In this document: positions 1-8,467 of the stretch, in pieces
How positions within the stretch are numbered: the stretch's first letter is position 1
Layout: each line of letters starts with the position of its first letter
Position numbers and translations under genes: made by a program
Notes under the pieces: generated by a model
What the model was told of the DNA's origin: nothing
The model's database searches: none
What the model saw: only the letters and a program-made list of their open reading frames with translations
NCBI RefSeq assembly: GCF_030519475.1
Contig: NZ_JAUMKD010000008.1
Span: 186,001-250,000, forward strand
Direction of reading: 5' to 3'
Length of the DNA stretch: 64,000 nucleotides
Origin: Micromonospora sp. C28SCA-DRY-2
GTDB lineage: Bacteria; Actinomycetota; Actinomycetes; Mycobacteriales; Micromonosporaceae

Positions 1-2
1 TG

Positions 3-155
3 TCCACCGCCGACCGGGCCGCGGTGGACGCCGGGGTGGAGCGGGAGCTGGCGGCGGCGGTGGAGTTCGCCCTGGCCGGCCCCGAGCCGGACCCGGCCGA
101 CGCGCTGGCGCACCTGTACGCCAGCGGGCTCACCGCGCGCACCGGAGGTGGGTAG
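3..155 (+). CDS. TPP-dependent dehydrogenase E1 alpha subunit, C-terminal end (partial)
   Basis: Only the last 50 codons are present; the gene starts left of the window. The tail is an Ala/Asp/Glu-rich helical stretch ending in LTARTGGG, followed by TAG and then immediately, with no spacer, by the ATG of an E1 beta gene. The assignment rests mainly on that context, because alpha and beta subunits of 2-oxoacid dehydrogenases are normally encoded back to back in this order. The tail resembles the C-terminal helix of E1 alpha chains, where acidic and alanine residues dominate, but it carries no catalytic motif. Confidence 0.6.
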   Translation, partial: STADRAAVDAGVERELAAAVEFALAGPEPDPADALAHLYASGLTARTGGG

Positions 156-1127
156 ATGCCCCGGCTGTCCTACCGCAGGGCGCTCACCCGGGCGCTCGCC
201 GACGAGCTGGCCCGCGACGAGACGGTCTTCCTGCTCGGCGAGGACATCCGGGTCGGCGCCGCGAACGTCACCGCCGGGCTGCTCAAGCGCTTCGGCCCGG
301 AGCGGGTGCGGGACACCCCGCTGTCGGAGCAGGCGTTCACCAGCTTCGCCACCGGCGCCGCCCTGGCCGGGCTGCGCCCGGTGGTGGAGTTCCAGATCCC
401 GTCGCTGCTGTTCCTGGTCTTCGAGCAGATCGTCAACCACGCGCACAAGTTCCCGCTGATGACCGGGGGGCAGTGCGCGGTGCCGGTGACCTACCTGGTG
501 CCCGGCTCCGGCTCCCGTACCGGCTGGGCGGGGCAGCACTCCGACCACCCGTACAGCCTCTTCGCCCACGTCGGGGTGACCACGGTGGTGCCGGCCACCC
601 CGGCGGACGCGTACGGGCTGCTGGTCTCGGCGGTGCGCTGCGACGACCCGGTGGTGGTCTTCGCCCCGGCCGGCGCGCTGGACGTCCGCGCCGACGTGGA
701 CTTCGCCGCCCTGGCCCCGGTGCCGCTCGGCCGGGGCCGGGTGCACCGGCCCGGCGACGACGTCACGGTGGTCGCGGTCGGGCACCTGGTGCACGACGCG
801 CTCGCGGTCGCCGAGGAACTGGCCGGCGAGGCGTCGGTGGAGGTCTACGACCCGCGCACGCTGTATCCGTTCGACTGGGACTCGCTCGCCGAGTCGGTGG
901 CCCGCACCCGGCGGCTGGTGGTGGTCGACGACTCGAACCGGTCCTGCGGGATCGCCGGCGAGGTGATCGCCACGATGGTCGAGCGGGTGCCGCTGGTCGC
1001 GCCGCCGCGCCGGGTCACCCGCCCGGACGGCGCGGTGCTGCCGTTCGCCCCCGCGCTGGACCGGGCCGTGCAACCCGGCCGGGACCAGTTGCGTACCGCC
1101 ATCCACCACGTGCTGAAGGACGGGTAG
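156..1127 (+). CDS. TPP-dependent 2-oxoacid dehydrogenase E1 beta subunit
   Basis: 323 aa, usual length for E1 beta. The protein has the transketolase pyrimidine-binding domain (about 1-175) with FLLGEDIRVG near residue 30, the conserved Glu in DTPLSEQAF, and ALAGLRPVVEFQ. The transketolase C-terminal domain follows (about 190-310), with VEVYDPRTLYPFD and VVVDDSNRSCG. With the preceding alpha subunit it should form a heterotetramer that decarboxylates a 2-oxoacid on thiamine diphosphate. Its start codon abuts the upstream stop, suggesting translational coupling. No E2 or E3 gene follows; an ATP-grasp gene comes next, which is unusual for a housekeeping complex. A second, complete E1/E2 set lies at 30.8-34.3 kb, so this pair probably has a specialised substrate. 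Confidence 0.85.
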   Translation: MPRLSYRRALTRALADELARDETVFLLGEDIRVGAANVTAGLLKRFGPERVRDTPLSEQAFTSFATGAALAGLRPVVEFQIPSLLFLVFEQIVNHAHKFPLMTGGQCAVPVTYLVPGSGSRTGWAGQHSDHPYSLFAHVGVTTVVPATPADAYGLLVSAVRCDDPVVVFAPAGALDVRADVDFAALAPVPLGRGRVHRPGDDVTVVAVGHLVHDALAVAEELAGEASVEVYDPRTLYPFDWDSLAESVARTRRLVVVDDSNRSCGIAGEVIATMVERVPLVAPPRRVTRPDGAVLPFAPALDRAVQPGRDQLRTAIHHVLKDG

Positions 1128-1129
1128 CC

Positions 1130-2488
1130 ATGATCGACGTTGACCACCGCTGGCCGTCCGCCGCGCAGGCGTGGCTGGACCTGCCCGCCGACGTACGGGC
1201 CGAGATGGTGGCCGCCGGGGCGAAGTCCTGGCGGGAGATCTTCGACGGCCGGGCCACGTACAACCGGCGGTGGCGGCTGGCCCGGCCGCCGGTGATGGAC
1301 CGCGCCTCGCTGGACGTGCTCAACGCGGTCTGCGACCGGCTCGCCCAGCTCATCTTCGAGGCGTGCCGGCGACGCGCCGGCACAGCGGGGGAGCTGCGCC
1401 GGCTGCTCGGCGTGCCGGCCGGGGCGACCCGGTTGCTGGACGACGACGAGCCGCTGGGCGAGGAGCTGCTGGCCGCGTTCCGGCCGGACGTGCTGCTCTC
1501 CGGCGGGGTGCCGCGGGTGGTCGAGTACAACATCGACAGCAGCCTCGGCGGCGCGTTCGACGCCGACACCGTGGTCCGCCGGTTCGTCGACGTCTACCGG
1601 GCCCGGGGCCTCACCGACCGGGTCCGCCTGGCGGCGGCGCCGTCCGCGGTGGACCGCCGGTTCGCGGCGATCCGCGCCGGGCTGGGCCTGCCCGACGGGG
1701 CGCGGGTGGCCATGCTGCTCGACTTCGACGCCGAGTACCCGGGGCTGGACGACCCGCAGCGCTTCCTGCGGGTGCTCGCCCCGGTGGCCGAGCGGGCCGC
1801 CGCGTTCGGCCTGGACCTGGTGATCGCGCCGGTCTCCGGGGTGACGCTGGACGACGGCGACCGGCTGGTCGTCGACGGCGCGCCGGTCGACGGGGTGTTC
1901 CGGCTCTTCGTGCCCAACCGGGTCACCCAGAGCGCCGGGGTGGACGCGCTGGAGGCGGCCCTGGCCGCCGGGACGGTGCCGATGTGGGTGTCGGCGGCGG
2001 CCTGGCTGCTGGCCAACAAGCTCGGCTTCGCCTGGCTCTGGGCGGACGCCGACGCGCTCCCGGCCGCCGACCGCGCGCTCATCCACCGCTACGTGCCGCG
2101 TACCTGGGCGCTCACCCCGGAGCTGCTGGACCGGGCGGTGGCCGACCAGGCCGACCTGGTGGCGAAGCCGGCCGACGGCTCGGCCGGGGTGGACGTGCTG
2201 ATCGGGCGGGAGTGCGCCGCCGACCGGTGGCGTGACGGGGTGCGGCGGTTCGCCGAGCGGGGCGGCTTCATCCTCCAGGAGTACGTCCCGGCGGACACCG
2301 TCCCGCTGGACTTCGTGCACATCGAGACCGGCGAGACGGTCAGCGCCGAGGTGCCCTACAGCATCGCGCCGTACCTGTTCGGCCGCCAGCCGGCCGGCGC
2401 CTGCATCCGCACCGGCTTCCCCGGCTGCGACGGCGTGCTCAACCTCGCCCGCGGCGTCCTCCTCTCCGGCCTCCTGGTAACCACCTGA
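1130..2488 (+). CDS. ATP-grasp enzyme, glutathionylspermidine-synthase-like
   Basis: 452 aa, ATG two bases after the E1 beta stop. Visible ATP-grasp-like features are VVEYNIDSSLGG (about 128-139), a lysine-containing nucleotide loop LVAKPADGSAGVDVLIG (about 343-359) and ILQEYVPADTVPLD (about 382-395). The overall plan resembles carboxylate-amine ligases of the glutathionylspermidine synthase type, which couple ATP cleavage to amide formation through an acyl phosphate. The substrate is unknown. The tight operon with an E2-less E1 alpha/beta pair suggests that the dehydrogenase product is ligated to an amine, but that is inference. The 3' end is followed by an inverted repeat at a convergent junction. 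Confidence 0.6.
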   Translation: MIDVDHRWPSAAQAWLDLPADVRAEMVAAGAKSWREIFDGRATYNRRWRLARPPVMDRASLDVLNAVCDRLAQLIFEACRRRAGTAGELRRLLGVPAGATRLLDDDEPLGEELLAAFRPDVLLSGGVPRVVEYNIDSSLGGAFDADTVVRRFVDVYRARGLTDRVRLAAAPSAVDRRFAAIRAGLGLPDGARVAMLLDFDAEYPGLDDPQRFLRVLAPVAERAAAFGLDLVIAPVSGVTLDDGDRLVVDGAPVDGVFRLFVPNRVTQSAGVDALEAALAAGTVPMWVSAAAWLLANKLGFAWLWADADALPAADRALIHRYVPRTWALTPELLDRAVADQADLVAKPADGSAGVDVLIGRECAADRWRDGVRRFAERGGFILQEYVPADTVPLDFVHIETGETVSAEVPYSIAPYLFGRQPAGACIRTGFPGCDGVLNLARGVLLSGLLVTT

Positions 2489-2514
2489 CCCACCCCCGCC
2501 CCCGCTCCGCCTGG

Positions 2515-2575
2515 GTCGATCATGAAGTTGGTGCGGCTCGCCCCGGCGTGTCCCGTCCCCAACCTCATGATCAAC
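2515..2575. repeat. Dispersed palindromic element, copy 1 (REP-like, convergent junction)
   Basis: Left arm GTCGATCATGAAGTTGG (2515-2531) and right arm CCAACCTCATGATCAAC (2559-2575) pair over 15 of 17 positions around a 27-base GC-rich loop. The element sits between two convergent genes and includes the stop codon of the minus-strand gene. A closely related copy lies at 20594-20647, also at a convergent junction. A bidirectional terminator or REP-type element is likely. Confidence 0.7.
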
Positions 2576-3542
2576 GAGACGGGCCGGGGGTGGTGGCGGA
2601 GAGGAGGCGGTGGGCGAAGGTGCGGCAGGCCGCGGTGAGGTCGGGTGGGGCGTCGATGGTGAAGTCGGCGTCCAGGAAGGCGAGGTGGAGCAGCAGCCAC
2701 CGCCAGGAGTCGACCGAGACGGTGACCCGGGTCCGCCGGTCGCCGACCGCCTCGATCTCGGCGTCGTGGTAGCGCAGCGCGTCCAGCACGGGCGCTGCCG
2801 GCGCCGCCACCACGAGGGTGACCCGTTGCCGAATCCGGTCCAGGCCGCGGCGCAGGTACTCCAGCGCCGACCCGGCGGGCAGCGGCCGGCGGCGGTAGCC
2901 GGTGCCGGTGCGCAGCGGGTCGCCGACCCGGTCGAGCCGGAACACCCGCCAGTCCGCGCGGTCGAGGTCCCAGCCCAGCAGGTACCAGCGCAGGAGGTGG
3001 TGGACCTGCCGGTACGGCTCGACCCGCCGCCGGCTCCGCCCGCCCCGGGCGTCGGTGTAGTCGAACGTCACCACCTCGGCCCGGTCGATGGCCTCGGCGA
3101 GCAGGCCGACCTGCTCGGCGGCCACCGGCGGGGTCTCCTGCGCGCCCGTCTCCAGGCTCGCCCGGACGGAGGCCACCCGCGGGCGCAGCCGGGCCGGCAG
3201 GAACTGGTCCAGCTTGCCGTACGCGCGGGTGGCCGCCGCGTCGAGTCCGCCCGCCGCGGCCGGCCCGGTGGCGGCGAGCGAGGCGAGACCGAGCAGGGTG
3301 GCGATCGCCTCGTCGTCGTCGAGGACGAGCGGCGGCATGGTCCGGCCGGCCGCGAGCCGGTAGTAGCCGCCCGGCCCGGGCTGGGTGTCGACCGGGTAGC
3401 CGTAGCCGCGCAGCCGCTCGACGTCCCGACGCAGGGTGCGCGGGCTGACGCCGAGCCGCCGGGCCAGTTCGTCGCCGGAGAACGACCGGCCGCTCTGCAG
3501 GGTCGACAGCAGGGAGAGCATCCGCCCGGTCACATCCGCCAC
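2571..3542 (-). CDS. WYL-domain transcriptional regulator (HTH_11 + WYL)
   Basis: 323 aa from the chosen GTG start (MADVTGRMLSLL when initiated). An N-terminal winged helix-turn-helix (about 5-60) contains DELARRLGVSPRTLRRDV, and the central WYL domain (about 135-215) carries RRRVEPYRQVHHLLRWYLLGW. The C-terminal WCX-type extension follows. This family senses ligands or nucleic acids through the WYL domain and usually controls a neighbouring gene. It is divergent from the UvrA-like gene with about 60 bp between starts, so it may regulate that gene. An upstream ATG at 3584 is possible but would leave only 20 bp for both promoters. Confidence 0.85.
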   Translation of the reverse strand: MADVTGRMLSLLSTLQSGRSFSGDELARRLGVSPRTLRRDVERLRGYGYPVDTQPGPGGYYRLAAGRTMPPLVLDDDEAIATLLGLASLAATGPAAAGGLDAAATRAYGKLDQFLPARLRPRVASVRASLETGAQETPPVAAEQVGLLAEAIDRAEVVTFDYTDARGGRSRRRVEPYRQVHHLLRWYLLGWDLDRADWRVFRLDRVGDPLRTGTGYRRRPLPAGSALEYLRRGLDRIRQRVTLVVAAPAAPVLDALRYHDAEIEAVGDRRTRVTVSVDSWRWLLLHLAFLDADFTIDAPPDLTAACRTFAHRLLSATTPGPSR

Positions 3543-3591
3543 GACCCCATTCTTCCGGTGATCGAGGTCAGGATCCGGCCACATCTGCTCG

Positions 3592-3597
3592 TAGCGT
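3592..3597 (+). promoter_or_regulatory. -10 box TAGCGT, leaderless-type, for the UvrA-like gene
   Basis: TAGCGT ends 7 bases before the ATG at 3605, which places the expected transcription start at or next to the start codon. Confidence 0.45.
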
Positions 3598-3604
3598 CGC
3601 CGGC

Positions 3605-5875
3605 ATGGACCACCGCAGCATCACCATCCGGGGCGCCCGCACCAACAACCTGGCCGCCCTCGACGTCGACGTCCCGCGCAACCGGCTGGTCGTCTTCGTC
3701 GGAGTGTCCGGGTCGGGCAAGTCGTCGCTGGTGTTCGACACCATCGCCGCCGAGGCGGGCCACCAGCTCAACGAGACCTTCCCGCCGTTCGCCCGCAACC
3801 GGCTGCCGAAGTGGACCCGGCCGGAGGTCGAGCACATCGGCGGCCTGTCGCCGGTGATCGTGGTCGACCAGCGCCGGATCGGCGGCAACGCCCGCTCGAC
3901 GGTCGGCACCGTCACCGACGCCTGGACCTACCTGCGGCTGCTCTTCTCCCGGGTGGGCACGCCGCACGTCGGCGAGTCGAACCGGTTCTCCTTCAACGAC
4001 CCGGCCGGCATGTGCCCGACCTGCTCCGGCCTCGGCGAGGTGGTGGCCAGCGCCGTCGACCGCTTCCTCGACCTGGACCGGTCGCTGGCGCAGGGGGCGA
4101 TCCGGCTGCCCGGATTCGGCGACGGCGGCTACTGGTACGCCCAGTACGCCGACATCGGCACCTTCGACCCGCACACCCCGCTGCGCGAGTGGAGCCCGCA
4201 GGAACGGGCGGCGCTGCTGTACGGCGGGGAGGCCGCCGCGAAGCTGGGCCGCAAGCCCCCCAAGGCGTACGAGGGGGTGGTCGAGCGGTTCGAGCGGATC
4301 TACCTGCACACCTCCGACAGCCTCTCCGAGCGCAAGCAGGAGGTCATCCGCCGGTTCACCCGCTCGGAGGTCTGCCCGGAGTGCCACGGTGACCGGCTCA
4401 ACGCGGCGGCCCGCACGGCCACCGTGCTCGGCCACACGATCGGCGAGCTGTCCCGGCTGGAGGTCACCGAACTGGCCGCAGTGGTCCGCGCCGTCACCGC
4501 CGCCCAGGTGGCGCCGGTGGTCGCGGCGCTGACCGCCCGCCTGGACGCGATCACCACCATCGGGCTCGGCTACCTCACCCTGTCCCGGCCGACCACGACC
4601 CTCTCCGGCGGCGAGTCGCAACGGATCAAGATGGTCAAGCACCTGGGTTCCAGCCTGGTCGAGATGACCTACCTGGTGGACGAGCCCACCGTCGGGCTGC
4701 ACCCGGCCGACGTGGCGGCCACTGTCCGGTTGCTGGAGCAGCTGCGCGACCGGGGCAACAGCGTCCTGGTCGTGGAGCACGACCCGGCCGTGATGGCCCG
4801 CGCGGACCAGGTCGTCGAGATCGGACCGGGCGCCGGCGCCGACGGAGGTCGCCTGGTGTTCCAGGGCAGCTTCGCCGAGCTGCGCCGCGCCGACACCCCG
4901 ACCGGGCGGGCACTGCGCGGGCGCCGGCCGGTGCGGCGGGAGCCACGGGTCGGCACCGGCCGCCTCACCGTCGCCGACGCCACCCGCAACAACCTGCGGC
5001 GGGTGACCGTGGCCGTACCGACCGGTGTGCTGACCGTGCTGACCGGGGTGGCCGGCTCCGGCAAGTCCAGCCTGGCCGCCGAGCTGGTGGCCCAGCACGC
5101 CGCGACGGTCATCGACCAGAGCCCGGTCAGCACCAACCGGCGCTCCACCCCGATCACCTACACCGGCATCGCGCCGGCGATCCGCCGGCTGTTCGCCGCG
5201 CACAACGGCGTGCCGGCCGGGCTGTTCAGCGCCAACTCCACCGGTGCCTGCCCGGACTGCCGGGGGCTCGGCATCATCCACACCGACCTGGCCTTCCTGG
5301 ACGGGCAGGAGGTGGTCTGCGAGACCTGCCAGGGCCGGCGGTTCACCCCGGAGGTGCTCGGCTACACCGTCGACGGGCTGTCGATCGCCGACGTCGACGC
5401 GCTCACCGTGGACCAGGCCGTCGTGCGGCTGCCCGACCGGCAGATCGCCCGCGCGCTGCGCCACCTGGCCGACGTCGGGCTCGGCTACCTGCGGCTGGGC
5501 CAGTCGTTGAGCACGCTCTCCGGTGGAGAGTGTCAGCGGCTCAAGATCGCCAGGGAGCTCCGCGAGACGGAGCGGCCCACCACGTACGTGCTCGACGAGC
5601 CGACCACCGGCCTGCACCTGAGCGACGTCGACACCCTGCTGGCGATCCTCGACGGCCTCGTCGACCGGGGCCACACCGTCGTGGTCATCGAGCACAACCT
5701 CGACGTCATCCGCCGGGCCGACTGGCTCATCGACCTCGGCCCCGGCCCCGGCCGGCACGGCGGCACCGTGCTCTACGAGGGGCACGTCGCCGACTACACG
5801 GACCGGGACACCCCCACCTGCGCGGCGCTGACCGGCTCGGCGGCCGACGCCGAGCACCTGGCGGCCGCGCGCTGA
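3605..5875 (+). CDS. UvrA-like ABC ATPase (drug-resistance / DrrC-type)
   Basis: 756 aa, shorter than the roughly 950 aa of canonical UvrA. It has two ABC ATPase halves. Walker A motifs are GVSGSGKSSL (about 34-43) and GVAGSGKSSL (about 480-490). Signature motifs are LSGGESQRIK (about 335) and LSGGECQRLK (about 640). Zinc-finger CxxC pairs appear as CPTCSGLG, CPECHGDR, CPDCRGLG and CETCQGRR. Length and architecture fit the UvrA2/DrrC group that protects DNA from intercalating or alkylating drugs rather than the nucleotide-excision UvrA. It is transcribed away from a WYL regulator, which supports an inducible self-protection role. Leaderless-type promoter. Confidence 0.85.
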   Translation: MDHRSITIRGARTNNLAALDVDVPRNRLVVFVGVSGSGKSSLVFDTIAAEAGHQLNETFPPFARNRLPKWTRPEVEHIGGLSPVIVVDQRRIGGNARSTVGTVTDAWTYLRLLFSRVGTPHVGESNRFSFNDPAGMCPTCSGLGEVVASAVDRFLDLDRSLAQGAIRLPGFGDGGYWYAQYADIGTFDPHTPLREWSPQERAALLYGGEAAAKLGRKPPKAYEGVVERFERIYLHTSDSLSERKQEVIRRFTRSEVCPECHGDRLNAAARTATVLGHTIGELSRLEVTELAAVVRAVTAAQVAPVVAALTARLDAITTIGLGYLTLSRPTTTLSGGESQRIKMVKHLGSSLVEMTYLVDEPTVGLHPADVAATVRLLEQLRDRGNSVLVVEHDPAVMARADQVVEIGPGAGADGGRLVFQGSFAELRRADTPTGRALRGRRPVRREPRVGTGRLTVADATRNNLRRVTVAVPTGVLTVLTGVAGSGKSSLAAELVAQHAATVIDQSPVSTNRRSTPITYTGIAPAIRRLFAAHNGVPAGLFSANSTGACPDCRGLGIIHTDLAFLDGQEVVCETCQGRRFTPEVLGYTVDGLSIADVDALTVDQAVVRLPDRQIARALRHLADVGLGYLRLGQSLSTLSGGECQRLKIARELRETERPTTYVLDEPTTGLHLSDVDTLLAILDGLVDRGHTVVVIEHNLDVIRRADWLIDLGPGPGRHGGTVLYEGHVADYTDRDTPTCAALTGSAADAEHLAAAR

Positions 5876-5876
5876 C

Positions 5877-5904
5877 GGCCGGCGATGCCGAGCGGCATCC
5901 GGCC
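5877..5904. terminator. Convergent bidirectional hairpin
   Basis: GGCCGGCGATGCCG (5877-5890) pairs with CGGCATCCGGCC (5893-5904) apart from a 2-base bulge; the loop is 2 bases. It lies between the ends of the UvrA-like gene and the SGNH esterase gene. No T-run. Confidence 0.55.
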
Positions 5905-5911
5905 GGGACGG

Positions 5912-6604
5912 TCAACCGGCCTGCCGGATGCCGGCGAGGTGGGCGCCGAGGCGGCGGACCGTCTCGGCGGCGGCGATGGCGTCGCTGCGGGCGCTGCCGT
6001 GCCGGCCGTCGCTGCTGTAGATCGACGGGTCCGCGGTCAGCGGGTGGTCGGTGAGCCGGACGTGCAGGGTGCCGAGCCGCTCCGCGAGCGCGCCGGTGTG
6101 GGCGGAGAGCCGGCGCATCCGCTCGGCCAGGCCGGCGCGGTGCCGCTGCGGGACCGCCGGGCTGTGCGACACGTCGAACATCCCGACGGTGATCACGTCC
6201 GCCCCGGCGGCCCGCAGCGCCTCGACCATCGCGGTCAGCTCGGCGTCCACCGCGTCGGCGTCGTAGGCCGGGGCGAAGGCGTCGTTGCCGCCGCAGACCA
6301 CCAGCGCCAGGTCGGGGTGGAAGGCGAGCGCCGGGGCGAGCTGGGTGGCGCGTACCTCGTGCGCCCGCAGCCCGCGCCGCCCCAGGTTCAGGTACGCCAG
6401 CTCGGGCCGGACGGCCCGCAGCTCGGCGGCGATCCGGTCCGCCCACTGCACATCCGGGTAGCCGTCGACCGGCTCGCAGAGCCCCTCGGCCACGCTGTCA
6501 CCCAGCACCGCGAAGCGGCGCCACGGATGCCCGCGCAGCAGCGCCGCGCTCTCTCCGGGGCGCAGGCACCACGGGTCCGTCGCCTCGGTCAACGTCGATG
6601 GCAT
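5912..6604 (-). CDS. SGNH/GDSL-family hydrolase, cytosolic
   Basis: 230 aa, no signal peptide. Block I GDSVAEGL (about 36-43, nucleophilic Ser), block II glycine near YLNLGRRGL, block III VVCGGNDAF (Gly and Asn) and a C-terminal DxxH-type block around DPSIYSSDGRH are visible. An esterase or lipase acting on a small acyl substrate is the family role; the substrate cannot be read. It is convergent with the UvrA-like gene. Start ATG at 6604 is preceded by a leaderless-type -10 box. Confidence 0.8.
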   Translation of the reverse strand: MPSTLTEATDPWCLRPGESAALLRGHPWRRFAVLGDSVAEGLCEPVDGYPDVQWADRIAAELRAVRPELAYLNLGRRGLRAHEVRATQLAPALAFHPDLALVVCGGNDAFAPAYDADAVDAELTAMVEALRAAGADVITVGMFDVSHSPAVPQRHRAGLAERMRRLSAHTGALAERLGTLHVRLTDHPLTADPSIYSSDGRHGSARSDAIAAAETVRRLGAHLAGIRQAG

Positions 6605-6610
6605 GGGGGT

Positions 6611-6616
6611 ACGCTA
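6611..6616 (-). promoter_or_regulatory. -10 box TAGCGT, leaderless-type, for the SGNH gene
   Basis: On the minus strand TAGCGT lies 6 bases before the ATG at 6604; there is no Shine-Dalgarno sequence between. Confidence 0.45.
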
Positions 6617-6740
6617 ATCGATCCCGCCGGCCGCGGGCAGCGGCCCGACGGGCAGGCCGCCCTCCGCCGGGTGGACCCTCGCGCCGGCCCACGGCAGGAC
6701 CACCGCCGCGGGCATGATGGGCGGCGGAAGGGGGCGGCCG

Positions 6741-7208
6741 ATGGTGCAGGTGGCGGTCTGCGGGCCGGCGGACGCGACGGCGACCGAGCTGGCGTACGCC
6801 CGCCGGGTGGGGGAGCTGCTCGCCGAGCGGGGCGTGACGGTGCTCTGCGGCGCCGGCGGCGGGGTGATGGCCGCCGTCGCCGCCGGCGCCCGCTCCCGGG
6901 CCGGCGTGGTGATCGGCGTACGCCCGGACGACGGCACCGAGCCGGGTCCGGCCGACTGTTCCGCGGTACTGGTCACCAACATGGGCCAGGCCCGCAACGC
7001 GATCCTGGTGTGGAGCGCCGACGCGGTGATCGCCGTCGGCGGTTCCTGGGGCACGCTCAGCGAGGTGGCGCTGGGCCTGCGCCGCGGCCGCATCCCGGTG
7101 GTGGTGCTCGGCGGCTGGCGGATCCGCGACGCCGACGGCCGGCCGGTGCCCGGTCCGGTGCACGTAGCCACGCCGGAGGAGGCGGTCGCCGCGGCCCTGC
7201 CGGCCTGA
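6741..7208 (+). CDS. TIGR00725/LOG-like nucleotide-binding protein
   Basis: 155 aa from the ATG at 6741, which has GGAAGGGGG upstream; another ATG at 6714 is in frame. It has a Rossmann-like fold with VAVCGPAD at the N-terminus, the glycine-rich loop LCGAGGGVMAAVAAGA (about 37-52) and VGGSWGTLSEVALGLRRG (about 101-118), corresponding to the GGxGTxxE motif of LOG/DprA-like proteins. In cytokinin-activating LOG enzymes this motif is PGGxGTxxE; the variant GGSWGTLSE is typical of the TIGR00725 group, whose function is undefined. Stands alone, with no obvious operon partner. Confidence 0.75.
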   Translation: MVQVAVCGPADATATELAYARRVGELLAERGVTVLCGAGGGVMAAVAAGARSRAGVVIGVRPDDGTEPGPADCSAVLVTNMGQARNAILVWSADAVIAVGGSWGTLSEVALGLRRGRIPVVVLGGWRIRDADGRPVPGPVHVATPEEAVAAALPA

Positions 7209-7398
7209 CGCCGGCCGAGCCGGCCGGCGCACGCCGCCCCGGTGCGGCGGACCACGGCCAGCGGCACCGGTCGGCCCGGCGCGGGTCGGCGGCTCCCGCC
7301 GGGGTGCGGTGGGCGGCGGTGGGCGGCGGTGGGCATGGCGGGCGGCTCGGCGGGTAGGCCGCTCTTCCTGGCCGGCGGGCGAGAGGGGGGCGGGCGGG

Positions 7399-8448
7399 AT
7401 GAGCGGTGCCTGGCCGGACCGGCCGGACGACCGGCTGGTGCCCGTGCACGCCTCGGACCGGATCTGGAACGGGGTCACCACGGCGGCCGGGCGGACGTTC
7501 GTCTGCTACCCGAACGCCGACGGGCCGGGGACCGCGGTGGCCGAGCTGCGGGCCGACGGGACGGCCGTGCCGTACCCGGACCCGGCCTGGAACGCCGTCC
7601 GCGACGACCACGACCCGGACGGCGCCTTCGTCACCGTGAACAGCCTGCGGACCGGGCCGGACGGGCTGCTCTGGCTCGTCGACAGCGGCGCCCCCGGGTT
7701 CGGCGCGCCGCCCGTGCCGGGCGGCCCCCGCCTGCTCGCCGTCGACCTCGCCACCGACCGGATCACCCGCGCGTACGACCTGACCGCCGTGACCCGGCCG
7801 ACCAGTTTCCTCGACGACGTCCGGTTCCACGGCCCGACCGCCTACCTCACCGACGCCGGCGCGCCCGCCCTGGTCGTGCTCGACCTGCCCAGCGGCCGGG
7901 CCCGGCGGGTGCTGGACGGGCACTGGAGCACCACCGCCGGCCGACCGATGAGCGCCGACGGCGCGGCGCTGCGCGACCCGGACGGCGGCGAGGTGCGGCT
8001 GCACGCCGACCAGTTGGAGGTCTCGCCCGACGGTGCGCACCTGTACTTCCAGCCGGCCTGCGGCCCGCTCGCCCGGGTCGCCACCCGCTGGCTGGACGAC
8101 CCGGACGTCCCGCCCGACACCCTCGCCGGCGCCGTCGAGCGCTGGTTGGACACGCCGAGCACCGGCGGCACCGCCGTCGACGCCGACGGCGTGATCTACC
8201 TCAGCGACGTGGACCGGCGCCGGATCCTGCGGATCACCCCGGACCGGCGGGTGGAGCCGCTGGTCGCCGACCCGCGCCTGGCCTTCGCCGACGCGCTCTG
8301 GCTCGACGGCGGCGGCGACCTGCTGATCCCGGTTACCCAGCTGCACCGCACCGCCGGTCTGGGCGGCGGCCGGGACCGCGTCGAGCGGCCGCTGCGGATC
8401 TACCGGCTGCCCGTGGGCGCCCGGCCGGCCCCCAACGACCACCGCTGA
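7399..8448 (+). CDS. Beta-propeller protein, MRJP/yellow- or SMP-30-like
   Basis: 349 aa from the ATG at 7399, with GAGAGGGGGG upstream. Repeated blade motifs include DGLLWLVDSG, FLDDVRFHG, TAYLTDAG, DGVIYLSDVDRR and LLIPVTQLHRT, the pattern of a six-bladed propeller of the major royal jelly/yellow or gluconolactonase superfamily. There is no signal peptide, so a cytosolic enzyme is more likely than a secreted binding protein. Calcium-binding residues of SMP-30 lactonases cannot be assigned with confidence. The upstream 190 bases hold only a GGTGGGCGGC-type tandem repeat (about 7309-7334). The stop is 19 bases from the convergent YjbR gene. Confidence 0.65.
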   Translation: MSGAWPDRPDDRLVPVHASDRIWNGVTTAAGRTFVCYPNADGPGTAVAELRADGTAVPYPDPAWNAVRDDHDPDGAFVTVNSLRTGPDGLLWLVDSGAPGFGAPPVPGGPRLLAVDLATDRITRAYDLTAVTRPTSFLDDVRFHGPTAYLTDAGAPALVVLDLPSGRARRVLDGHWSTTAGRPMSADGAALRDPDGGEVRLHADQLEVSPDGAHLYFQPACGPLARVATRWLDDPDVPPDTLAGAVERWLDTPSTGGTAVDADGVIYLSDVDRRRILRITPDRRVEPLVADPRLAFADALWLDGGGDLLIPVTQLHRTAGLGGGRDRVERPLRIYRLPVGARPAPNDHR

Positions 8449-8467
8449 GCGGGCCCGGTCGCCCCGG

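Noticed and set aside
845..2320. Long minus-strand open frame of about 490 codons opposite E1 beta/ATP-grasp
   Set aside because: Composition is Arg/Gly/Pro/His-rich as expected for an antisense frame; no motif, and the plus-strand genes are well supported.
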